A stretch of DNA of 64,000 nucleotides from Blakeslea trispora (lineage: Eukaryota > Mucoromycota > Mucoromycetes > Mucorales > Choanephoraceae): NCBI GenBank assembly GCA_025331445.1, contig JAIWNE010000001.1, positions 310,001 to 374,000 of the forward strand, written 5' to 3'. How positions within the stretch are numbered: the stretch's first letter is position 1; each line of letters begins with the position of its first letter. A model generated the notes under the pieces. The model did no database searches. It saw only the letters and a list, made by a program, of their open reading frames with translations, and was not told the DNA's origin. The position numbers and the translations under genes were made by a program. Of this stretch, positions 25,619-35,550 are shown one piece after another.

Positions 25619-27214
25619 AGAGCTTATATGACTTTATTTTACAATAGGACTTTTATGGCGTTGCTCCAGAGGCTACATTAGGTATTTGGCGTGTGATTGG
25701 CTGTAAATCGAATCCTGATACTGATATCCTTATGAGAGCTATACTTATGGCTTATGATGCTGGTGTCGATGTTATCAGTATGAGTATCAGCGAAGAGGGT
25801 GGATTCAGTACAGAATCTCCAATCACTCAGGTTGTTAAAAAAGTAGTGACTGGAGGTGTTCATTGTGAGTTTCTGTTTTTTTGCTCGGTTTATGTTGATT
25901 CGATTGTTAAACTATCATGTATCCTTTTTTTTTCTGTTTTTCTGTTCATTAGTTGTTAGTTCTGCTGGTAATCTCGGGTCAAGTAGTTTGTTCTCTGTTA
26001 GAGATCCAGCCTATAATACCCATGTGTTATCTGTAGGCGGCATGACTGTTGGAAAGAACAGAATAGGCTTTTTCAATTTGACATCAGACGTCCACCTCAG
26101 ATTTCCCATGTTTGGTACTACAGCCATCTATCCAAAAGACGGCGAACTTGTTTTGGGTGATGTTGGTATTCATGAAGCATATCCTGGTTGTGAGCCTGAA
26201 GATGTGCCTGATAGCGTCAAAGGAAAGATAGTGATGACTGAATCGGGTGGTTGCAAAATCACAAGAAAAGCAAGTGTGGCTGCTGAAAAAGGTGCCATCG
26301 GCTTGCTTTTCTATGGCAAAGATCTAGATCGAACAAAAGTTTCTAATGACAACACAGTCATTCCTACTGTTATTCTCAACTACCTCCATGCAAGTGATAT
26401 CGTCAATCTGCTTAAAGCTGGCAAGAAAATAAAGGTTGCGTTCTCTCCCAACGAACCCACTGTGGCTGGTTTCTCTTCTGCAGGACCTAACGCTGGTATT
26501 GAACTGGTACCTCGCATTGCTGCCATAGGTGAACATGTCAATTCAACTGTTCCTCGCAGTTATGGTTACTATAACGAATTGTCTGGTACTTCCATGTCAA
26601 CACCTTTTGTTGCTGGATCGATTGCTCTTTATCTGAATGCAGTTGGGAAAAAGAAACGATCGGTAGAGTATGTGAATGAGGCCATTCAGAACTACGCGCG
26701 TCCCTTTTTAGCCGAAACTTATCCCTTGATTGATAATCCCATTCGCCAAAGTGCTGGCATGATCCAATTATACGATACCATCACCCAAGGCGTCCATGTC
26801 TCTCCTTCTCAGATCAGCTTCAATGATACTGCTAGTCGTGATTACAAGACACAAACCATCAATATCACAAATACAGGCAAAGACATTGTTCAGTTTGATG
26901 TTCTGAATGAGGTCGGTGTCAGTCTGTCGATCGATGCATCTAGAGACGATGGCATAGATCCTTTCGGACAAGAACAAGTCAATGCTCCTGCCAAATTGAC
27001 CTTCTCCAAGAAGACAATGAAACTTTCTCCAGGAGCTTCTCAAGAGATCAAGGTTACTGTGACTCCTCCAAAAGGAGATCAAAAGAATCATATATTCTAT
27101 GGTGGTTATGTTCATTTGGCTTCCAAACAAAAGAAGAACAATGTCGATGTTAGAGTACCTTATATTGGTGTCAATAATGATATGCGTAAGATTCCTGGAT
27201 TCAAGTATTATTAA
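24685..27214 (+). CDS. Secreted subtilisin-like serine protease (S8) with PA domain
   Basis: Five exons (24685-25192, 25289-25456, 25515-25564, 25648-25864, 25953-27214) give 734 residues. A signal peptide (hydrophobic 8-24) is followed by an I9-type propeptide (PGRYIVEFEN to VKAIYPI). The catalytic domain follows: Asp box GIFVGIIDTGID (Asp168), His box IHCTHIAGII (His227), VSSAGN with the oxyanion Asn, and GTSMSTPFVAG (Ser528). A protease-associated domain (about residues 377-470) is inserted between Asn and Ser, as in bacterial Vpr and plant subtilases. A C-terminal Fn3-like region with INITNTGKD closes the protein. Oddities: the usual HGTH reads HCTH, and about 11 extra residues precede it, set by a donor at 25457. 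All triad residues remain, so activity is expected. Confidence 0.93.
25585..25613. repeat. (GA)n microsatellite in subtilase intron 3
   Basis: About 14 GA units in the intron 25565-25647. Expected to be length-polymorphic. Confidence 0.9.
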
Positions 27215-27595
27215 AATCGTTCGTATTTTTTTTATGTTGAATAAGGTAATGACATGAAACATATCACAAGTACAAATGATCAAATGTCCTTGAATCATTT
27301 GTATTTTCGTTTCTCTTGTTTGTCCTTCGATCCTGGTTAGTTTTTTCTTGAAATCCAAACCTATTTATTGGCAACAATTCAATAAACCTTTTTTTTTCAT
27401 ATGAAATAGATAGAGTACTACTTGATTCAGATCAAAGAAACAAACCAATCAATTTCTCTTGAAAACCCGAAAAAAGTGTAACCTAAAAAAAATTAGGCTT
27501 AAATTAGCTTTCTTTTTTCAAAAACCCTTTCTTTCTCTTTTTTTTTTCTTTCCTGTGCGCTAAAATAACAATAAAAGAAAGTGTGCATATAAAAA
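27215..27595. other. Intergenic, no gene seen
   Basis: 381 bp of AT-rich DNA between the subtilase stop and the next plus-strand frame, ending in a T-rich promoter-like tract (27530-27552). Confidence 0.5.
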
Positions 27596-28042
27596 ATGAT
27601 TCATGACGATAAATGGAACTTATTGGCCGACTGCGATGGAGCAATCAAAGTACCACCACCTTCACCACAAGACGCTTCTATGCTTGAAGCAGTTTTTTCA
27701 AATCATTTGTCTGCCAGAATTCATGCTGTTGTAAATTCCAGTCATGGCACAGATACAAATACTGCTCATGCACGTACATTGGAGAAATTGTTGTCTTGCA
27801 AGAAAAAGCGTCGTTTTTGTTCCAAGAGACCATCTCGTATTCCTATCTTATCTTCGCGTATTTGCAAAAACAAAGCTATTCAACAACAGGATGCATTAAC
27901 AAAGGCTTTTGAAAGAGTACATATTTCTAATCCCAAGCAATGCCTAAATGGATTTGTCACCAATCTAATGAACAAATCTAAGAACAATGACATAAGTGTG
28001 AAAGAAGCTTTACTTCAGAGTTTAAAAGATATGGAACTGTAG
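27596..28042 (+). CDS. Hypothetical 148-residue basic protein
   Basis: A single open frame from an ATG placed after a pyrimidine-rich leader, the arrangement seen at other genes here. It codes 148 residues with no low-complexity bias. The start MIHDDKWNLLADCDGAIKVP is acidic. The centre is Lys/Arg/Cys-rich (LSCKKKRRFCSKRPSRIP), resembling a nuclear localisation signal. The C-terminal third looks helical (CLNGFVTNLMNKSKNND, then VKEALLQSLKDMEL). No signal peptide or membrane segment is present. I recognise no family. Codon use resembles its neighbours, which supports a real gene. Confidence 0.55.
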   Translation: MIHDDKWNLLADCDGAIKVPPPSPQDASMLEAVFSNHLSARIHAVVNSSHGTDTNTAHARTLEKLLSCKKKRRFCSKRPSRIPILSSRICKNKAIQQQDALTKAFERVHISNPKQCLNGFVTNLMNKSKNNDISVKEALLQSLKDMEL

Positions 28043-28153
28043 CCGATTTTTTTTTTCTTGTAAAGAAAAGCGAGTGTATTTATGAATGAGCTACAATTCC
28101 TTATTTATTTATTTTTTGTGTGTGTGTCATAATAAAAAAAAAGTAAACTCCAT

Positions 28154-28542
28154 CTAACATCTCTCTGAAACAGTAGTCTTTCCATCTTCTCCTTTTACTG
28201 CGAAACAGATAAAGCAAGCTAGTAAACTAAAGATGATGGTTAGATAAAAGAAAAGCATATTTCTCGAATTAAAAGAAGAAAAAAAAAGAAGCCTATTATG
28301 ACCATGGAATACAACAAGATTCACTTTTAGGTGCCCTTGAATTCTTTTGAAAAATGACAGATTCAGGCCTTGGTGTTGCTTCATATACTAACAATGGCCA
28401 CACAATAAGTATACCATTTCACTCTCATACTAAATTCTTTATCTATACCAATCTCTCGAGTTGAAAGACTTCGTTCGATTTGTGGTGTAAAATATCGTTC
28501 TGGTTGTACATCATTCTTTTGTTGTTTTTCAAAGTAGTCCAT
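28154..28542 (-). CDS. Small single-pass membrane protein, two-exon model
   Basis: ATG at 28540-28542 opens MDYFEKQQKNDVQPERYFTP. Exon 1 (28542-28415) can be joined by GTATAC to an AATAG acceptor (exon 2 28292-28154), in frame, giving 88 residues. The second half holds one hydrophobic segment (MLFFYLTIIFSLLACFICFA) followed by a short polar tail ending SERC. Without the splice the first frame ends at VAIVSI. No family is recognised. The coding look of exon 1 (charged, balanced composition) is the main support; the splice is inferred. Confidence 0.4.
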
Positions 28543-28726
28543 TCTTTTTCAATCTACTGTGTTTAATGTATCAAAAGTAATGGATAAAATTATGAACAAG
28601 AGAAAAGAAGAAATTGTTTGAAAATCAACAAAGAAAGAAAGAACACATCAAGACATGAAAGAGAAACAGAAAAAAAAAATATTGCCAAAAACCGGATGAT
28701 CCAAAACCTTTGAGAGAAACAAAAGG

Positions 28727-28960
28727 TTACACCATCAAAACAATGAGCAAAATAAAGAAAGAAAAAACCAGGTCTGTGAGTGTTGCGATCATTTCAGCTA
28801 CCAAAAGGACTGATCTCTTTGGAAACTTTACTGTTTCATAGTTGATGAGTTTCTCTTTGAATTCATATCCTTTCGAAACTATTTTGACGCTTCGCATTGT
28901 GTTCCGGTTGTGTTTAACTGGACTTTTTCTAGAAGAAATGAGTGCGCTTAACATTATCAT
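28727..28960 (-). CDS. Possible small tail-anchored protein
   Basis: Open frame of 77 residues with two in-frame ATGs (28960 and 28954). The N-terminal 50 residues are Lys/Arg-rich (SVKIVSKGYEFKEKLINYE). The C-terminus is one hydrophobic stretch (IATLTDLVFSFFILLIVLMV) ending right at the stop, as in a tail-anchored protein. It precedes another small one-TM frame on the same strand by about 180 bp. No homologue is recognised; it could be a chance frame. Confidence 0.33.
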   Translation of the reverse strand: MIMLSALISSRKSPVKHNRNTMRSVKIVSKGYEFKEKLINYETVKFPKRSVLLVAEMIATLTDLVFSFFILLIVLMV

Positions 28961-30543
28961 ATGGTAAATTCGCTAATCAAGACTCGATTGTTTTTAGATA
29001 GACATGATAAGGCTCCATTATTTAAGCTTGATACTTACTTGAACTAACCAGCATTTGCACACACACACACAAGAAAGGAGACCCGCTTGGATTGACAATT
29101 AAATGAAATGTAGCCATAGACATACTTTGTCAGCATGCATCAGTATCTGTTATTCAGGTGCCACTGCTTAATTACTTTGGCTGCTTCAAATTATTTTACT
29201 GTTTGGACATGAACAAAGATTTACACATTATTATATGTATAATTCCTCTATTGTTCCTGTCAAAAGATAAAGCCTTCAACTATCGGATTTCGGTTTCGGC
29301 ACATTTATCTATAGACATTGCCATGTATTATCATCTTGGAGTTTACCTGCATACAATAATTGTTTTTATAAAAAGAATCACGACATTGTAATCGGGAACC
29401 CTTCCTTTTTTTTTTTTCTTTCGCTGTTATTTTCTTGAATGACTTTATTAGTTTAGGATTCATAGTGAGAGAGAAAGAGCTGCTTGCGACATACTATGGT
29501 GATATCTCTAGTAGAATACAAAGCGAATCAAGGAGAAAAAAAACATTTCTGCTCATTAGGTAAAAGCGTATCCAAGGATAATGCCAATTGGCAACCACTC
29601 GTTTTGGATGCCTATCTCTTAGGGATAAATCCAAATAATTGACAGCCAGTAATTCATAGCCACTATGGTTTAAAGGTAGTGGGCAGCAAGAAAGACCTTA
29701 TCAAACAAAATGACTTTTAGGAACCAATTTCAAGTAATTCATCACGAATTGTTGCCAGGCAAAAGCTTAGGCCATTATCGACACCCCTCCATCCTGCTTT
29801 AACCAAGATTCAACTACGTATATTTTATATCACTTAAGTATGGAACAAAAAAAGCCTCTTGTCCATCTCCACTCCTGGCTTTCTTCCCATCGAAAAAAAA
29901 AGGCTGCCTCTTATGTGACGATACGATACGTGAATTGAATTCAACCACAAGATTGTAAAATCTCAATAACAACACACTGTCTAACCAATGTTGCACATAG
30001 GCAAAGCTCCAAGTATGAAAAACAAAGTACACATGAAAAAACATGATTGTTTTCATATGATAATTGACAACTATTTTAATTTCCTGTAATAGTGAAGTTC
30101 TTGGGCAAAATAAGAAACAAGTAACCTAACAAACTATAAGCTGTTCCAGTTTACCAAGTTTGATCCTCGAGAAGGCATAAACAGAGTAACCAATAAATAT
30201 GTTTAGGAAATACATGCACTTATGCTACTGTCTTCTATCAAAGATGAAGCAGGTGCAAGATGCAATAGCTTTGTTTGCAGTAACCTCAACCGAACAATCA
30301 GTTGAAATACCCATAACAAAACACAGCAGTAACATGTCCCGAGATTTAATTTATTTCTGGATGCCTCAGATCATTACACTTGCTAACCACAATGTAGGTT
30401 TTTTTTATTTGCATTTTAACTTGCATCAAACAAACCAACTACTCTGTATATGAGATTCGTAACATCTCTAGTGATAGACAAGCCTCATTTTCGGCTAATA
30501 GTTTACCATTCAAGCACATATAGGCTACATTCGATGGTTTTTA
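28961..30543. other. Gene-poor interval of about 1.6 kb
   Basis: AT-rich, with scattered A/T runs and a short (CA)n run at 29056-29070. Open frames at 29158-29391, 29814-30056 and 30199-30453 have no recognisable domain or supporting context. No gene is called. Confidence 0.45.
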
Positions 30544-31537
30544 TATCTTTGCTCTCTCTCGCACACACACACACACACACACACACTCATTCGCACTACA
30601 CATGAAGAACAGGAATGAAACAAGTGCCTCTCCAAAAGTTGGCCGTCAAAGAATCTACACCAACGAACAAAGAAAAGAGCGCAATCGTAAAGCGCAAGCA
30701 GCATTCAGACTTCGTCGAGACAAGTATACGAAAGCACTTGAGGACACAATGCTGCAGCTCAAGACATCCCTTGGAAAACTAGAGGAAAAGAATCTCGAGC
30801 TTGCTGAGCGAGTGCAACAAGCCGAGCAGCGCTACAGCGAATTGAATACGCAAATGATGTTGATCCAGTCATTGTTACACCCTATTTCAACAGACAATCT
30901 AGTTGAACAGACTCTAGCAAATATCAGTAAGATAGTTTACTTTGTCGAAAGCGTATAGGGATAAATTGATTTATCTCTTCTTCCTCTTCCTCTTCTTTTC
31001 CTTCATTTAGCTAATGACAGCAATATCTTCAATCCCGATCAAGGACTTTCAGGTCCATGGATAGATCCCAGCATAGCTATCATAGGCAAGTGAGAACTGC
31101 AAATAGAAGAAAAAAAAAGAGAGAGAGGACAAGCGGTCCTAGGTTACCTTCTTTTCTTTGTAGGCGACCCATTTATGATATGATCATGACCCCTAAAGAA
31201 AGTCCTTGGCAAGTATCATTACAGTGTATTATATATTAAGCCATTTGATCCTAGTGTTGGCTTTTCTTTTTCCTATAGAACCTATGATTTTGGTGTCTTT
31301 TTTTTTTATTATTATTCTCCAAACGAAATAAAGTAACTGATGCTGAGCGTACATTGTTATGGCTTCTGGTCAGCTGTTTGCTCAGCTCCTTTGGGCTAAA
31401 CCTGTTTGTTTTTGTTCTCCTAACTTTGAGCTACATCTCTTTTTTTTTTTTCTTTTTTTTTTTTGAGTCCTGCAAGTTCAAAAATGATGAAATTTGTGCG
31501 CCCACTTCTAGAGACGCCATACTCGAAAAAAAAAAGC
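30544..31537 (+). repeat. Left arm of a ~1.0 kb inverted duplication
   Basis: This 994-bp block recurs as its reverse complement at 33609-34604. By eye the arms match through coding exons, introns and 3' flank. The only differences seen are repeat lengths: the CA run, the CT run, and homopolymers (12 versus 13 and 10 versus 9 residues). The match starts at TATCTTTGC and stops just after an A-run followed by GC; beyond both points the flanks are unrelated. The arm contains one full bZIP gene and about 300 bp of 3' flank. Confidence 0.95.
30602..31239 (+). CDS. Small bZIP transcription factor, left copy
   Basis: Exons 30602-30926, 31011-31089 and 31164-31239 join in phase to 159 residues. The basic region NEQRKERNRKAQAAFRLRRDKY is a fungal bZIP DNA-binding helix (N-x7-R pattern: NRKAQAAFR). 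A leucine-zipper coiled coil follows, with hydrophobic heptads from LEDTMLQLKTSLGKLEEKN to LNTQMMLIQSLL. The tail reads GPWIDPSIAIIG, then RPIYDMIMTPKESPWQ. It could end either at VSLQCIIY or, with one more splice to the acceptor at 31279, as KESPWQNL. A (CA)12 run lies directly upstream of the ATG. The protein is predicted to be identical to the inverted copy at 33907-34544. The target genes are unknown. Confidence 0.85.
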
Positions 31538-31558
31538 ACTTCATAGGATAAAGCTTAC

Positions 31559-31927
31559 CTGGATTGTTAGCTCCAAGAGCTATTAGGCTTTGGTGTGAAT
31601 AAGCTGATGACATATAAGGCTCTTGACGGAGATAAAGTTGTAGTTGTGAAAAAGAGGCCAGATTCATATTGGACATAAAGAAGGGTTAGCTTGCAAGAAA
31701 GAGTTCATGTTTAGGTCAGTCTGATCCAAATTAGAAGAATTATCAAGAAAGTTCATGGTACCAAGGCTGTCTAGATTGAAAGGAAGACTTGCACCTGCTA
31801 AAGGAAACAATTGCAAATCAGGCTGATGTTGTTGTTGCTGATGCTGCTGGAAAGCCATCATCGTGCTAGGATTAGGTTGATTCATTGTAGCGCTCTGTTG
31901 AGCTGCTACAAATAGCTCAAAATTCAT
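31559..31927 (-). pseudogene. Gln-rich regulatory-domain fragment, frameshifted, possibly a detached part of a bZIP gene
   Basis: Two overlapping minus-strand frames form one message with a single break. The first reads MNFELFVAAQQSATMNQPN to NSFLQANPSL. The second continues as SNMNLASFSQLQLYLRQEP to IALGANNP and then meets a GTAAGC donor at 31558. The junction (about 31676-31680) needs a small indel to be read through, so the frame is broken. Composition (Gln, Asn, Met, Leu, Ser) resembles a fungal transactivation domain. It abuts the end of the left arm by about 20 bp. In orientation it matches the right-hand bZIP copy, not the left. The link to bZIP is inference. Confidence 0.5.
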
Positions 31928-33608
31928 TAAGCAAACTTGCGCGTATTAAAGATGAGAAGAGGTTGAAGGTTTGTATGCATAGGGCACTTTGCTAGCTCTT
32001 TTTTCAATATGAAAAATTTATGCGCGCGCATACCTTTGTTTGATCGAAAAAAAAGTCGTGTACAATTCTCTGGAAATCAGGCACAGGAGAGTGGTGAAAA
32101 CATGATTTTGCTAAAGAGACTATGAGCAAGCTCTCTCTCTTCCTATTCTTCAGCATTGTGTATGTCAGGTCTATGACCTTTGATCAGTCTCTTTTCGAGA
32201 GCGCGTCACAAGGGCTCAATGGCGTTTTGTCTCGAGCTCTGACTAGGCTAGAAATCAAAGACCTCTCTCCTTTGCCCACCATCAAGTGGCTTCAAGAGAT
32301 TCTCAAACACAGGCCCTTAACCTGACTAATCCGCTGATTGCGTCAAAGCAAGCTTCAGAAGACATCTCTCTTTCTCCTGCTCTTATTTCAACCTCTTCTC
32401 CTAACCTTCTTACTACTAAACCTATAGATCTATGATATACCTCATCTGTAATTGTAGATACTGCTGAATCTCGGTCTAGTTTTGCCGCAGTCGTTGCTAT
32501 ACCTCCAGTGTGTCACTATCCTCCTCAAAACAAGTTCACTTTTGTTAAACGCTCAATGTTTCAATACAGTGAGGCTGCAAAAAATAGGATAAAATTTTAG
32601 TTTTCTTTGCTCACAAAGGTGGGCCCAATTAGATGTTAGTTGGCCACCAATTTGATTGACAACAAAAAGTCTAAAAGTAAATCCAAAGCATTTCAAGGTA
32701 TTTAGTAATAGTTTGATGGTGTTTAGTATATCAAGACGATGGCAATTTGGATTTTCTGAAAAACTAAAATCTTTTTCTTTTTGCGTAAAATCGCAAATCG
32801 CTACTTGTAAAGGCTCAGCGTGCGTGGAGGACCACTTGCCTTGAGGTATTATAAATAATCCTTTTTTGTGCAACATGTTCTTTTAGCTATATCGATGTTC
32901 AGAGATTAATCCCAAACAACAATGCTGTTTTTCCATATGCTTCTTTCTATTTGTTTTTTCAGGAACCTTTGTAGCGCACACGACAGAGATTGCGAAGACA
33001 GATTTTGTTCAATAACACAAGACGCTTTATTTTAACAGAATTTAATGAACGAATTGCAATCCAATCAATTCCAAAAGATAACACAGACTAAAAGACTCTT
33101 GATGGTTGCTGTATACTCACCTGTCCATTTCCTTAAGTCTCGCCTTGGAGATAAAGATGAATTGATGTGTTAGTATCTCTCACTCTCGCAAAATGCTGTA
33201 TTGTCCATGTATCATAAGTTATTACTCTTTGTTGTATTTTTGCTGTTCGCATTGAGTTGACAAACAAAAATCGAAGAATATAAGGTTGAAAACAAGTTAT
33301 CTATTGTCAAAAGGCTATTAATGGCTGAGCTATGAATATTGTCCTTCTCGTTTTGGTTGGCTGCATGACGTGTTCATTGAGCTGAAATATTGTCGAGTAA
33401 CAAGTGTCAATGAAGATGAGCGCTCACATGCCTTTTAATTTTTGTTTGTTATGACTGAATTTCCCACTGTCTCAAAAATATAACCAAACGGCTCATCCTT
33501 TTTTTTTTGACAGGATAGTACTTTCATTACTAAACAAATAAAGCTAACTGTCAAATGTGATGCTTTTATTGAATCTATTTAAACTGCTAAGTTTCACAAT
33601 ACCAAACA
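31928..33608. other. Remainder of spacer between the inverted arms
   Basis: About 1.7 kb of AT-rich DNA. It holds a 67-codon frame at 32122-32325 (MSKLSLFLFFSIVYV...) and, near 32515-32590, a short stretch reading YPPQNKFTFVKRSMFQYSEA. Both look like decayed coding sequence, but I cannot assign them. Other frames are broken. An alternating GCGCGC run sits at 32022-32028. Confidence 0.4.
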
Positions 33609-34604
33609 GCTTTTTTTTTCGAGTATGGCGTCTCTAGAAGTGGGCGCACAAATTTCATCATTTTTGAACTTGCAGGACTCAAAAAAAAAAAAGAAAAAAA
33701 AAAAAAGAGATGTAGCTCAAAGTTAGGAGAACAAAAACAAACAGGTTTAGCCCAAAGGAGCTGAGCAAACAGCTGACCAGAAGCCATAACAATGTACGCT
33801 CAGCATCAGTTACTTTATTTCGTTTGGAGAATAATAATAAAAAAAAAAGACACCAAAATCATAGGTTCTATAGGAAAAAGAAAAGCCAACACTAGGATCA
33901 AATGGCTTAATATATAATACACTGTAATGATACTTGCCAAGGACTTTCTTTAGGGGTCATGATCATATCATAAATGGGTCGCCTACAAAGAAAAGAAGGT
34001 AACCTAGGACCGCTTGTCCTCTCTCTCTTTTTTTTTCTTCTATTTGCAGTTCTCACTTGCCTATGATAGCTATGCTGGGATCTATCCATGGACCTGAAAG
34101 TCCTTGATCGGGATTGAAGATATTGCTGTCATTAGCTAAATGAAGGAAAAGAAGAGGAAGAGGAAGAAGAGATAAATCAATTTATCCCTATACGCTTTCG
34201 ACAAAGTAAACTATCTTACTGATATTTGCTAGAGTCTGTTCAACTAGATTGTCTGTTGAAATAGGGTGTAACAATGACTGGATCAACATCATTTGCGTAT
34301 TCAATTCGCTGTAGCGCTGCTCGGCTTGTTGCACTCGCTCAGCAAGCTCGAGATTCTTTTCCTCTAGTTTTCCAAGGGATGTCTTGAGCTGCAGCATTGT
34401 GTCCTCAAGTGCTTTCGTATACTTGTCTCGACGAAGTCTGAATGCTGCTTGCGCTTTACGATTGCGCTCTTTTCTTTGTTCGTTGGTGTAGATTCTTTGA
34501 CGGCCAACTTTTGGAGAGGCACTTGTTTCATTCCTGTTCTTCATGTGTAGTGCGAATGAGTGTGTGTGTGTGTGTGTGTGTGCGAGAGAGAGAGAGCAAA
34601 GATA
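33609..34604 (-). repeat. Right arm of the ~1.0 kb inverted duplication
   Basis: Reverse complement of 30544-31537 over 996 bp, with differences seen only in microsatellite and homopolymer lengths. Such near-identity including introns means the duplication is recent or is kept uniform by gene conversion. Confidence 0.95.
33907..34544 (-). CDS. Small bZIP transcription factor, right (inverted) copy
   Basis: Exact inverted counterpart of the gene at 30602-31239, with the same ATG, exon structure and predicted 159-residue product. The two genes are transcribed towards each other across a 2.67 kb gap between their stop codons. Transcripts that read through would therefore carry complementary sequence. 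The upstream flank beyond 34604 is unrelated to that of the left copy, so only about 60 bp of the 5' region is shared and regulation may differ. Confidence 0.85.
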
Positions 34605-35550
34605 GATTTGTCTACAGCCTAAAGGGACAAATCAATTTTTAGTTCCCGCCAATTCCAATAGGTTTGACTGTATATTTCCAGTCAAATGAGGTAATGATTA
34701 GCAGGACAATATATCTACTTTTTATAGCAGGTTGTGTTTATGCTGGCGGAATTTATATTTGTTGCTGTCCTGACCTCACGTGTGGTCTTCTTTCAGTTTA
34801 AGGCGATTTTCATGCAAACCCTACTCTTGTCAAAAAGAATTGTCAAGCTAACTTTCATGGAAACAAAATAATTGGCATTTTAAAATTTTCGTTTCCATCT
34901 TTCGGCTAATATGTTCAAACCATTGGCTATACAATTTTAGATGCCGTGCATTCGTAATCCTGTTTTTTTCCTATTTTAGAGCTGTCAATTATAATGTAGT
35001 CCATGTACCTGTCTCGGCTGCTTTTAAAAATACCATAGAAAATGAGATCATCTTAGCAACTTATTGAATGGAAAAAATAAAGCCCTCTGTGATGATTTGT
35101 AATTTCTGTTTGACTATGTTAATTAAAACTGAGCATCTTTTTTTTTCTTGTGAATGTTAAGATACAGGGTCCAGAAAGAACATATGCGTCAACATGGACT
35201 CCGGTTCTATCCCAAAAGCGCCTATAGGTAACAGAACGTGTATACGATAAATAAATAGTAAAGTGTGGCAAACAAACAAAATAAGCCTCATTATGACTAC
35301 ATAGCATCGACAGCAATGGAATAAAGGCAACAAGAGATTTTTTTTTCAAGGTCCATTTATAGCTAAATATAGAAAAAAAATCACGTAAAACGGTGTCAAC
35401 AAACCCGATCTACGTAGCACACGGGGGTGGTTTATCCTGGTGCACACAAGGTACATGTATAAGAACACTTCAAAAACTGTTTAGCTTTTTCTCTTCTTTT
35501 CTTTTAAATTGATTCAATTATTTTATTTGATAAAAACAAAAAAAGGACCA
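34605..35550. other. Intergenic, no gene seen
   Basis: 946 bp between the right inverted arm and the Zn2Cys6 gene. AT-rich; a T/C-rich leader (35485-35508) precedes the next start. The minus-strand frame at 35119-35349 has no recognisable content. Confidence 0.45.
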
